Below, piece after piece: positions 1 to 6,436 of a stretch of DNA of 6,649 bases. Both the position numbers and the translations under genes were made by a program. The DNA comes from Verrucomicrobiota bacterium (GTDB lineage: Bacteria; Verrucomicrobiota; Verrucomicrobiia; Opitutales; Opitutaceae). Position 1 is the first letter of the stretch, and each line of letters starts with the position of its first letter. The stretch is taken from assembly GCA_023430825.1 (NCBI GenBank), contig JAEYYL010000410.1, positions 1 through 6,649 on the forward strand, given 5' to 3'. The notes beneath the pieces were generated by a model. The model did no database searches, was not told the origin of the DNA, and saw only the letters and a list, made by a program, of their open reading frames with translations.

Positions 1-25
1 CGCGGCGGGGGTGCCGCGGCTCCAT
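1..25 (-). CDS. Probable 5' end of the next export gene (expected NHLM peptidase/ABC transporter), cut by the window edge
   Basis: On the minus strand, 49 bases after the stop of the HlyD-like gene, an ATG at 25-23 opens a frame reading M-E-P-R-H-P-R-R before the window ends. In NHLM export loci the secretion protein is commonly followed in the same direction by an ABC transporter with an N-terminal C39 (bacteriocin-processing) peptidase. That protein often starts with a short basic stretch before a TP-x-LQ-x-E-x-x-x-CG motif. Only eight codons are visible, so the identity comes from gene order and not from domain evidence. No clear Shine-Dalgarno precedes this ATG, and GTG or TTG starts in the 49-base gap are also possible. 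The sequence beyond base 1 would settle it. Confidence 0.3.
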
Positions 26-74
26 CTTGTGCGCTGGTGGGCAAACGGGTCACGCGGGCGAAATGGAGAGCGGT

Positions 75-608
75 TCAGCGGCCAAAAAGCAGCGCGATCG
101 GGCGCGTTTCGCCGATCACGAGATCGACCGTGCAACGGGTGCCGGACGGAAGTTGAGCCGGATCGCGCAGCGTGATGTCGATGCCGAGCGCGGGACCCGA
201 ACGCGTGAGGCGATCGACCGCGGTTTCGTGTTCAAAGAGCTGAAGCAGTTGCGCGCGCGGGGTGGTTTGTCCGGCGATCTCACCGACTTCGCCAGCGAGG
301 TCGGCTGCGCCCGGCACGCGAATACGGGCGGGGAGGCCCGCGCGGAGTTGGCGGGCGTCGGCGACCGGCACGAAGACGGTGAGCTTGGGCGGAGTTCCGG
401 GCCAGGCGGAATAAAAAACGCCCTCGCCCGAAACGCGCACAGGGATGCGGGCGAACACGCTCCAGGCGCCGGCGGCGAGGAGCAGGCCGGCGAGCGCGAG
501 GAAGGCGAGCCACGTGCGCGGCGGCACGATCTGCAGGCGCTCGTCGAGCTGCTCGGGCGACGAGAGGCGGTCGAGGGCGGCCGCGCGAAAAAGAGAGTTA
601 CGGGCCAT
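75..608 (-). CDS. NHLM bacteriocin-system secretion protein (HlyD-like membrane fusion protein), unusually short form
   Basis: This 177-residue inner-membrane protein probably acts as the periplasmic adaptor of an NHLM-type peptide exporter. Residues 10-25 (AALDRLSSPEQLDERL) match the N-terminal signature of NHLM secretion proteins. A single transmembrane helix spans about 33-53 and is followed by R-I-P-V-R-V-S-G-E-G at 54-63, where the periplasmic part of the family begins. Residues 75-177 (KLTVFVPVADARQLRAG onward, ending in R-P-I-A-L-L-F) match the beta-barrel-like C-terminal part of these proteins. The lipoyl half-motifs and long coiled-coil hairpin normally found between these parts are absent; about ten residues (64-74) replace them. 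ATG 608 was chosen because the family signature starts there; the frame stays open far upstream but only as an antisense shadow of lanM. No good Shine-Dalgarno is seen. It is divergent from lanM (235-base spacer) and is probably co-transcribed with the gene entering at base 25. The family call is firm; whether the short form works alone is open. Confidence 0.8.
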   Translation of the reverse strand: MARNSLFRAAALDRLSSPEQLDERLQIVPPRTWLAFLALAGLLLAAGAWSVFARIPVRVSGEGVFYSAWPGTPPKLTVFVPVADARQLRAGLPARIRVPGAADLAGEVGEIAGQTTPRAQLLQLFEHETAVDRLTRSGPALGIDITLRDPAQLPSGTRCTVDLVIGETRPIALLFGR

Positions 609-700
609 GGGTGCGAGCGGTGGCCGAGTCAGGAAACGCGGCGAGTTCGGTGCAAGAGCGAATCGGGCGGCGGGGAGTGAGGAGGAGGGAAACGGTTCGG

Positions 701-790
701 GGTCGGAGCCTGCTTGCAGGCGATTCGTGCGATCCCGCTGCTCACGCAGCGAGCCACGGAACCTGAATCGCCTGCGAGCAGGCTCCGACC
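701..790. repeat. REPIN-like inverted repeat in the divergent promoter region of lanM
   Basis: Arms at 701-726 and 765-790 (26 bases each) are reverse complements with a single mismatch, which would be a G-U wobble in RNA. Each arm also holds its own small hairpin: GCCTGC-TT-GCAGGC at 708-721 and GCCTGC-GA-GCAGGC at 770-783. The 38-base loop carries another stem at 736-751. Paired inverted short palindromes of this kind are the layout of REP doublets (REPINs) mobilised by RAYT-type transposases; no transposase is in this window. The element ends 53 bases before the lanM start codon, so a lanM transcript starting upstream would carry a large hairpin in its leader. Its effect on expression is not known. 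Confidence 0.85.
733..756. repeat. Loop hairpin, copy 1 of a two-copy 24-base palindrome
   Basis: Stem CGCTGC (736-741), loop TCAC (742-745), stem GCAGCG (746-751), then AGCCA. It is the core of the loop of the REPIN-like element. The second copy is at 4202-4225. The two 24-base copies differ at two positions only, and these face each other in the stem (G-C here, C-G there), so pairing is preserved. Confidence 0.8.
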
Positions 791-843
791 GGCTGACAAC
801 GCGGGGTTGCGCTGCGGCAGGAGCGTCTGGTTGATCCTGGGGT

Positions 844-3800
844 ATGGCTTCCTCGCATCCCTCGATCCCCCGGGACGTTTCGCTTGAGACGCTCGCGGCG
901 CGCGCGGCGTTGATCGAGGAGCGGCTCGCGGTGGCGTGGGAGCCGGTCGACACGGCGGACGGTAGGGCTCGGGCGGATACGCTGTGGGCGCGCTGGGAAC
1001 AACTCCTCCCGGGCGGAGGCGAGGCGTCGCTGGCGGAGCGGTTGTCGCTGGCGGGCTGGACGCCGGCACGCGTGCGCGAGCGGCTCGGCGACGGGCGGTG
1101 GCGCGCGGGTGCGCGATTGCCGGAGTGGACGCGGACCTGGGAAGCGATCCGCGAAGCGTTGCCGAAAAGAGAAGTGCGGGCGGAGTCGGCGGACAAGGTG
1201 GGCGGGGACGGACGCGGGGTTGAGACGACGGACGACGCGGTTGCGGTGTGGCGGGAGTTTTTCCGACCGTTTGTCGAGGTCGGTGAAACGCGCTTGCGGA
1301 CGGAGGCGGATCGAAGCGGCGTGGTGCTGGCGGATCTCATGGTGGCGGAATTTCGCCGGCTGCTGGCGGTGCGGCTGGCGCTGACGGCGCGGCCGGTGCT
1401 CGAATTCGAGTTTCGCGTGTGGAGCGAGGCGAGGCGCGGGGCGGCGGAGTGGTTGGGCGGCGCGGAGGCGGAGGCCTCGACGCGGGCGCGATTTGCGGCG
1501 GAGCTGAGCTGCACGCGCGGGGCGTTGTTGGAGCGGAATTATCCGGTGCTGCTGCGTGTGAGTTGTGAGCAGGTGCAGCAGTTGAGCGAGGCGTGGCACG
1601 AGTTCGCGGTGCGGCTGGCGGCGGACGCGGCGGAGCTGGGGAAGCGTTTCGGCGGCGGTCGGCCGCTGGGGGAGCTGGTGGCCTGTCGCGGCGGGTTGTC
1701 TGATCCGCATCGCGGCGCGCGGAGTGCGGTGGACGTGCGTTTCGCGGGTGGGACGCGGCTCGTTTACAAACCGCGGCCGATGGCGCTGGAGGCGGGTTAT
1801 TATTCGCTGGCGGCGTGGCTGGAGTCGCGCGGCGCGGGCATGAAACTCGGCCAGGTGCCGGTGTGGGACTGCGGTGGATACGGGTGGATGGCGTGGATCG
1901 AGGCGGCGCCGTGCGCGAGCCGGGCCGCGGCGCGGCGGCATTTTGTGCGGACGGGCGCGCACCTGGCGTTGCTGCAGGTGCTGGGCGGCGCGGATTTTCA
2001 TTCGGAGAACTGGATCGCGGCGGGAGAGTTTCCGCTGCCGATCGATCTCGAGGTGCTGCTGCGTCCGGCGGCGCCGGGCACGGCGGGTGACATCGAGCAA
2101 TCGGTGCTCGGCGTGGGATTGCTGCCGGTGTGGCAAGCGGCGGGTGGGCGCGTCGCGAACATCGCCGCGCTGGGCGAAGCGGCGCGCGGGGACGACGCGG
2201 CGCGCGGGGATGCGGCGCATCGGGCGTCGCTCGGGGGAAAGCCGCTGGCGGCGGGGGATTTCGTCGTCGATATCGTTGAGGGTTTTCGGACGGTGCACGC
2301 GGCGCTGCGGCGGAATCGGGCGGCGTTGTTGCGTGCCGGTGGATCGCTGGCGCGGCTGCGGCGGGCGCGGTTGCGGCACGTGGCGCGGCCGACGGAGATT
2401 TACGGACGGCTGCTGGGCGCGGCGACGCAACCGCGGGCGCTCACCGACGGAGGGGCGTGCAGTCTCGAGCTCGAGCGGCTGGCGAAAGCGCTGGCGGGCG
2501 TGCGGGCGGACGAAGCGGAGAAGCTCGCGCGAATGATTGCGGCCGAGCAGCGCGCGCTGGCGAGGCTGGACGTGCCGCTGTTGCACGCGCGGGTGGACGG
2601 GCTCGCGCTCGAGACGGGCGAGGGGGCGGAGATCGGACGGTTTTTCGTGGTGAGCGGATGGACGGCGTGCCGGCAGCGGCTGGCGGCGTTGAGCGAAACG
2701 GAAACGCGCAAGCAGGCGGAGCTGATTCGGGCGGCGTTTGCGGTGGCGCGTCTTGGCGGAATGGATACACGGCAGGAGAAGGCGAAGCGCGAACGCAGCG
2801 CGAGGACGGTTGCCGCGGACGTTCGACCGGTTTCACGGTCAGGGTTGCTGGCGGCGGCGCGGGCGATCGGGCGGGAACTGGCGGCGCAGGCGGTGACGAT
2901 CGAGGGCGGTGTCACGTGGGTGGCGCCACAGTTGCTGCCGCGGGTGGAGCGGTTTCAGCTCTCGATGCTGGGTCCGGGGCTTTACGACGGGGTGGCGGGC
3001 GTGGGATTGTTTTTCGCGGCGTTGCACCGGGCAACGGGCGAGGCGGCGTGGGCGCGACTGGCACGCGGGGCGCTGGCACCGATCGTGACGGCGTTGGGCG
3101 AGCCTGCGGCGCGGCGTCACCTGCGGCGGATGTCGGCGGGGATCGGACTGGGGCGCGGCGGACTCGTGTATGCGCTGACGCATGCGGCGGAGTGGCTGCG
3201 ACAGCCGACGTGGCTGGCGCCGCGGATGCGGCTCGTTGAGCTGCTCGCGCCGCAGCCGGGCGAGGTGGAATGTGACGTGATGAATGGTGCGGCGGGAGCG
3301 ATTTTCGCCGCGTTGCGGCTGGCGGAGGCGACGAAGGACGTCGCGGCGATCGCGGTGGCGGGCGAATGGGGCCGGCGGCTGGTCGCGGCGCAGGAAGCGA
3401 TGCCGGCGGGTGGGCGGGCGTGGCGGCACGAAGGCGTGGCGCTCGGCGGAATGGCACACGGTGCGGCGGGCATCGCGGCGGCGCTGGCGCGGCTGGCGGC
3501 GGCGGGCGAGGAGGTGTTTCGTCGTGCGGCGGAGGAGGCGCGGGCGTTTGAAGAAACGCTGTTCGTGGCGGAGCAAGGCAATTGGCTGGATTTGCGCGGA
3601 GCGCGTGACCTGGACGAGGCGCGGCGCGCGGGGCGGTGTGGGATGGCGTGGTGTCACGGCGCGCCGGGAATTTTGCTGGCCCGGCTGGCGGGTCTCCGCG
3701 GGTTGGATACGGAAAGCGTGCGCGCAGACATCGCCGCGGCCGTGGCGACGATCGTGGCGGCGCCGGCGGGGGAGATCGACCAGTGCTGTTGCGGCGAGGC

Positions 3801-4044
3801 GGGCGTGATCGAGGTTCTGGTGTCGGCGGCGGACGCGCTTCAGCGTCATGAGTTATTGGATACGGCGCGCCGGCGGGCGGCGGCGTTGCGGGCGAAAGCG
3901 CGGGCGGCGGGCGGCTACAACGCGTTTGGCGCGACGGCGCTGCCGGCGGGCCCGGGATTCTTCCAGGGGCGGGCGGGGATCGGTTATTCGTGGCTGCGCC
4001 TGGCGCGGCCGGAACGGTTTCCCTCGGTGCTGGCGTTCGCGTGA
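844..4044 (+). CDS. lanM: Class II lanthipeptide synthetase LanM, three-cysteine (CCG) cyclase type
   Basis: This 1066-residue bifunctional cytoplasmic enzyme phosphorylates and eliminates Ser/Thr of a precursor peptide, then adds Cys thiols to the dehydroamino acids to form (methyl)lanthionine rings. The N-terminal dehydratase (DUF4135, roughly 100-650) keeps the kinase-like residues known from CylM: D287 and H289 (S-D-P-H), K309 (Y-K-P-R), D384/H386/N389 (D-F-H-S-E-N), D401 and E403 (D-L-E), and the elimination residues R511 and T517 ahead of Y520. The LanC-like cyclase (about 700-1066) shows Y-D715-G-x-A-G, D811-V-x-x-G-A-A-G, H872 in A-H-G-A-A-G, and the zinc ligands C937 (W-C-H-G-A-P-G) and C982-C983-G. 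The usual CHG is therefore CCG, as in ProcM. The end (F-Q-G-R-A-G-I-G-Y...P-S-V-L) is typical, so the protein is complete and of normal length. ATG 844 fits the family N terminus; Shine-Dalgarno is poor (AGGAG at 819-823 is about 20 bases away). It is divergent from the export genes. No precursor gene is adjacent in the window. Confidence 0.96.
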   Translation: MASSHPSIPRDVSLETLAARAALIEERLAVAWEPVDTADGRARADTLWARWEQLLPGGGEASLAERLSLAGWTPARVRERLGDGRWRAGARLPEWTRTWEAIREALPKREVRAESADKVGGDGRGVETTDDAVAVWREFFRPFVEVGETRLRTEADRSGVVLADLMVAEFRRLLAVRLALTARPVLEFEFRVWSEARRGAAEWLGGAEAEASTRARFAAELSCTRGALLERNYPVLLRVSCEQVQQLSEAWHEFAVRLAADAAELGKRFGGGRPLGELVACRGGLSDPHRGARSAVDVRFAGGTRLVYKPRPMALEAGYYSLAAWLESRGAGMKLGQVPVWDCGGYGWMAWIEAAPCASRAAARRHFVRTGAHLALLQVLGGADFHSENWIAAGEFPLPIDLEVLLRPAAPGTAGDIEQSVLGVGLLPVWQAAGGRVANIAALGEAARGDDAARGDAAHRASLGGKPLAAGDFVVDIVEGFRTVHAALRRNRAALLRAGGSLARLRRARLRHVARPTEIYGRLLGAATQPRALTDGGACSLELERLAKALAGVRADEAEKLARMIAAEQRALARLDVPLLHARVDGLALETGEGAEIGRFFVVSGWTACRQRLAALSETETRKQAELIRAAFAVARLGGMDTRQEKAKRERSARTVAADVRPVSRSGLLAAARAIGRELAAQAVTIEGGVTWVAPQLLPRVERFQLSMLGPGLYDGVAGVGLFFAALHRATGEAAWARLARGALAPIVTALGEPAARRHLRRMSAGIGLGRGGLVYALTHAAEWLRQPTWLAPRMRLVELLAPQPGEVECDVMNGAAGAIFAALRLAEATKDVAAIAVAGEWGRRLVAAQEAMPAGGRAWRHEGVALGGMAHGAAGIAAALARLAAAGEEVFRRAAEEARAFEETLFVAEQGNWLDLRGARDLDEARRAGRCGMAWCHGAPGILLARLAGLRGLDTESVRADIAAAVATIVAAPAGEIDQCCCGEAGVIEVLVSAADALQRHELLDTARRRAAALRAKARAAGGYNAFGATALPAGPGFFQGRAGIGYSWLRLARPERFPSVLAFA

Positions 4045-4301
4045 AGCGGCGCGCCGCGGTCGCGGTGCGAGTGCACGGTGAAGCAGAGTCAGTTCTTGGT
4101 CCGATTCTGACAGTAAGTGGGTTCTCGCTTCAGTGGCATGATGGCGATGATCCAAACGCCCTCTGGCTCGTCCAAGTAAAGCAGCGCCTACCTTCAAGGC
4201 GTCCCGCTCCTCACGGAGCGAGCCAGGTCGGTCCCGTGACTTGGCACCGCTGCGCTTGCGCGCAGGGATCTCGCGTGGGGAGATCGCTTTGAGAACAGGC
4301 G
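4045..4301. other. Convergent spacer with several hairpins and lower GC; no gene supported
   Basis: This 257-base stretch lies between the lanM stop and the stop of the convergent DUF4239 gene. Bases 4081-4200 are about 54% GC by hand count, well below the flanking genes. It holds the second copy of the 24-base palindrome (4202-4225) and two further stem-loops: CTGCGC-TTGC-GCGCAG at 4250-4265 and GATCTC-7 nt-GAGATC at 4267-4285. None is followed by a T tract, so they are not canonical terminators, although they might serve that role for the two converging genes. A 13-codon frame at 4138-4179 resembles the start of a phage-type integrase and may be debris. No precursor peptide is evident on either strand. 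Confidence 0.6.
4202..4225. repeat. Copy 2 of the 24-base palindrome, stem sequence changed in a compensatory way
   Basis: Stem CGCTCC (4205-4210), loop TCAC (4211-4214), stem GGAGCG (4215-4220), then AGCCA. Of the 24 positions shared with 733-756, 22 are identical; the two differences form a flipped base pair within the stem. The long outer arms seen around copy 1 are missing; only a short GGTCGG follows (4226-4231). It is probably a solitary REP-like element. Confidence 0.75.
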
Positions 4302-5123
4302 TCAGTCGGCGGAGCGTTTCGTCATGACCTGCTCATAGATGAGCTCGAGCGAGTCTGCGCCCACGCCGTGCTGGCCTTCGAAGGGGAGGTCCAGGGAAAG
4401 GAGGAAATAAATCAAAAAGCCCAGCAGGGTCGCCATGACGGCCGTCAGGACATTGTGCAGTGTTTCGTTTTCCATGACGAGCAGCCACGTGAGGACGAAG
4501 CTCATCAGCGATCCGGCCAGCACGACGACCCACAGGATCGTCGGCAGTCGCCATTCCACGCAGTCCATCCGCAGCCGGCGCAGCTCGACCATCTGGTTGA
4601 AGCGGTAGATCGACTCGCGGTGCTGGAGGATCTGGCCTTCCTTGATGGGTTCGAAGGCCATCAGCGTCTTTTCCATACGAAGAATCAGCGGGTGGCCGCC
4701 GCGTGGCACGGTGCCCCGCTGCATCTCGGGCCAGGACACATCAATGAGGTGACGCGTGTAGTCGCGGAGGAGGGTGGTGAGCTCCGCTCGAACCGGCTCG
4801 GGATAACAGTCGACGTTGCGATACAGCGCGGCGACGGCCGCGGCCTCGTGGCTGACAAGGTCTTCCACTTCGCCGAAGTTGTCCCACGCGGCCACCGAGA
4901 TGAGACCGAGCATGATGCCGTAGAGCACGCCGAACGCCGCGATGTAGTGGCCCACCACGTCGTTGTGGTCGGCGTCGCCAAACCACCGCTGCAACCGCGG
5001 GCGCACGAGCCGCTGGCCGATGAGGGCGACGCCGACGACCAGCGAGACGACGATGAGACAAAAGGCCCACGCCGGGAGGTCGCGGAACAAGCCCAGATGC
5101 AAGGTGGCGGTGAAGGGGGTCAT
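4302..5123 (-). CDS. DUF4239 (bestrophin-like) membrane protein, downstream paralogue
   Basis: This 273-residue integral membrane protein has two hydrophobic segments near the N terminus (about 19-37 and 59-78) and two near the C terminus (about 194-215 and 222-244). A charged region of about 115 residues lies between the pairs. The layout, the G-V-L-Y-G-I-M-L-G-L-I-S-V motif (65-77), the E-A-A-A...L-Y-R-N-V region (93-104) and the W-P-E-M motif (131-134) fit the DUF4239 family, which is described as bestrophin-like. Bestrophins are anion channels, but no activity is established for this family and none is claimed. ATG 5123 aligns gap-free with the start of the neighbour and lies 10 bases after its stop, so the two are almost certainly one transcript. 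The gene is convergent with lanM and shows no functional tie to it. Confidence 0.85.
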   Translation of the reverse strand: MTPFTATLHLGLFRDLPAWAFCLIVVSLVVGVALIGQRLVRPRLQRWFGDADHNDVVGHYIAAFGVLYGIMLGLISVAAWDNFGEVEDLVSHEAAAVAALYRNVDCYPEPVRAELTTLLRDYTRHLIDVSWPEMQRGTVPRGGHPLILRMEKTLMAFEPIKEGQILQHRESIYRFNQMVELRRLRMDCVEWRLPTILWVVVLAGSLMSFVLTWLLVMENETLHNVLTAVMATLLGFLIYFLLSLDLPFEGQHGVGADSLELIYEQVMTKRSAD

Positions 5124-5133
5124 GTCCGGACGC

Positions 5134-5949
5134 TCACTTTGCCGGGCTCATGACCTGGGCGTAGATGAGTTCGAACGAATCGGGTCCGACGCTGTGGTGT
5201 CCTTGGAAAGGCAGGTCGAGGATCAATAGGAAGAAAATCAACAGGCCCAGCAGCACCGCCATGACGGCCGTCAGCACGTCGTGCAGCAGCGCGCTCTCGG
5301 CGACGATGAGCCAGGTGAGCACGAAGCTCATGAAGGAACCCGCCAGGACCACCACCCAGAGAATCGGAGGCAGATGCCCTTCCACGCAATCCATCCGCAG
5401 CCGGCGAAATTCGACCAGCTGGTTGAACCGGTAGAACGATTCCGAGTGGAGTGCGATCTGGCCTTCGGTCGTGGGGTTGACCGCGGCCAGTCTTTTCTGA
5501 AACGCGAGGATCAGCGGGTGGCTGCCGCGCGGGACAACGCCGCGGCGCATCTCGGGCCAGGAGACGTCGATGACGTGACGCGTGTAGTCGCGCAACAGCG
5601 CGGTGAGTTCCGTGCGGTGCGGCTCGGGATAGGCGTCGACGTTGCGATAGAGCGAAGCGAGAGCCGCGGCCTCCTCGCTCGCCTTGGTCTCGACGTCGCC
5701 GAAATTCTCCCAGGCGCCGACGGAGATCAAACCGAGCGTGATGCCGTAGAGGACGCCGAACGCGGAAAGATAGTGGCCCACGACGTCGTTGAAATCGCTC
5801 CCGCCGAGCCAGCGCCGAACCCAGGGGCGCGTGACGATCTGGCCGCCTACCGCGAACCCGACCCATATGCCCACGACCAAAGGGCAGAACAGCCATTCGG
5901 GGAGTTCGTGAAACCAATTCAGGTTCAACTCGGCCAACAGGAGAAACAT
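5134..5949 (-). CDS. DUF4239 (bestrophin-like) membrane protein, upstream paralogue
   Basis: This 271-residue, four-transmembrane-segment protein aligns with its downstream neighbour over its whole length without gaps; by hand count 182 of 271 positions are identical (about 67%). The best-kept blocks are N-D-V-V-G-H-Y and the following helix (54-80), Y-R-N-V-D-x-Y-P-E-P (101-110), the D-Y-T-R-H to P-R-G stretch (121-142), and Y-R-F-N-Q to S-F-V-L-T-W (173-213). The frame is open to an earlier ATG at 6174, but the 75 extra residues are Arg/Ala-rich, low in complexity and absent from the paralogue. The ATG at 5949 makes the two proteins start in register and is preferred, although no Shine-Dalgarno precedes it. 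It is the first gene of a two-gene operon. No promoter is recognised in 5950-6175. Function is unknown; a membrane channel or sensor role would be a guess. Confidence 0.85.
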   Translation of the reverse strand: MFLLLAELNLNWFHELPEWLFCPLVVGIWVGFAVGGQIVTRPWVRRWLGGSDFNDVVGHYLSAFGVLYGITLGLISVGAWENFGDVETKASEEAAALASLYRNVDAYPEPHRTELTALLRDYTRHVIDVSWPEMRRGVVPRGSHPLILAFQKRLAAVNPTTEGQIALHSESFYRFNQLVEFRRLRMDCVEGHLPPILWVVVLAGSFMSFVLTWLIVAESALLHDVLTAVMAVLLGLLIFFLLILDLPFQGHHSVGPDSFELIYAQVMSPAK

Positions 5950-6175
5950 GGACGGAGCGGGGGCGCAGCAGAAAGGCGAGCGCTCTGCTCTGAGGCGAGA
6001 CCGAAACGGCAGGACGAGGCGGAAAGCGCGTCGGCCGGCTGAAACGCCTGCAGCCGCAACGTCCCCGCTGCGCGGCGATGCTAACGCGGCGAGGGCGGCG
6101 CGACTGCCTCCTGCATCCGTCGCGCGTCGTCGCCGAAGCGGTGAGGCGTCATGAGCAAACGGACGGCACCGCAAC

Positions 6176-6436
6176 CTACTCCGTCCGCAGCGCCGTCAGC
6201 GGGCTGACGCGCGTGACCCGGCGCGCGGGGAACCACGACGCCGCCACCGCGCCGGCGAACAACGCGAGCGCCGCGCCGCCGAAGACGAGCGGATCGAAGC
6301 TGTTGAAGTCGACCACCACGCTGCCGAACAAGCGGCCGAGCGCCGCGCCGAGCAACAGGCCGAGCGCGATGCCCAGCAAGCCCGACGCGAGCCCTTCGCG
6401 CGGCATCAGGTTGCGCAGCGGCGCGGGCTTCTCCCT
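6176..6436 (-). pseudogene. Orphan C-terminal fragment of an ABC transporter permease (MacB/FtsX, ADOP type)
   Basis: The frame encodes about 86 residues ending at the stop at 6176-6178. The readable part, from about L-R-N-L-M-P-R-E-G-L, looks like the last 80 residues of a MacB/FtsX-type permease, particularly the long ADOP permeases common in Acidobacteria and Verrucomicrobia. It has a hydrophobic helix (G-L-L-G-I-A-L-G-L-L-L-G), the D-P-L-V-F-G-G loop, a final helix, and the hallmark ending W-F-P-A-R-R-V-T-R-V-S-P-L-T-A-L-R-T-E. The several hundred residues expected upstream are missing: the frame is closed by TGA at 6437-6439, and nothing permease-like was seen farther upstream to the window edge. 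An ATG at 6406 could start a 76-residue product, but as a transporter part it would be useless. A deletion or recombination breakpoint near 6420-6440 is the simplest reading. Immediate neighbours do not supply the missing part. Confidence 0.75.

Noticed and set aside
609..843. Sigma-70-like promoters for lanM and the secretion gene
   Set aside because: A few TTGCnC words occur, but none has a convincing -10 partner at suitable spacing on either strand.
609..1514. Upstream extension of the HlyD-like frame into lanM
   Set aside because: The frame is open, but the extension is a Ser/Arg/Ala-rich shadow of lanM; the family signature begins right after the ATG at 608.
742..2586. 614-residue open frame antisense to lanM
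   Set aside because: Arg/Pro/Gln-rich low-complexity translation caused by high GC and the absence of stops opposite a GC-rich gene; the plus-strand frame is a complete LanM.
2839..3849. 336-residue open frame antisense to the LanM cyclase domain
   Set aside because: Arg/His-rich shadow with no domain; the opposite strand carries the conserved zinc motifs.
4250..4285. Two stem-loops read as a rho-independent terminator
   Set aside because: Stems of 6 bp with no T tract on either strand; described as hairpins only.
3990..4292. 100-codon plus-strand frame overlapping the lanM end, with S/T/C residues near its C terminus
   Set aside because: Considered as a precursor peptide, but it starts inside lanM in another frame, has no NHLP/Nif11 leader features, and its Ser/Cys-containing tail is largely translated repeat hairpins.
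4368..5153. 261-residue plus-strand frame opposite the DUF4239 gene (and the similar one at 5281-6042)
   Set aside because: Charged shadow sequence; the two shadows resemble each other only because the real minus-strand genes are paralogues.
5950..6174. 75-residue N-terminal extension of the upstream DUF4239 protein
   Set aside because: Low-complexity Arg/Ala-rich sequence absent from the paralogue; ATG 5949 puts the two proteins in register.
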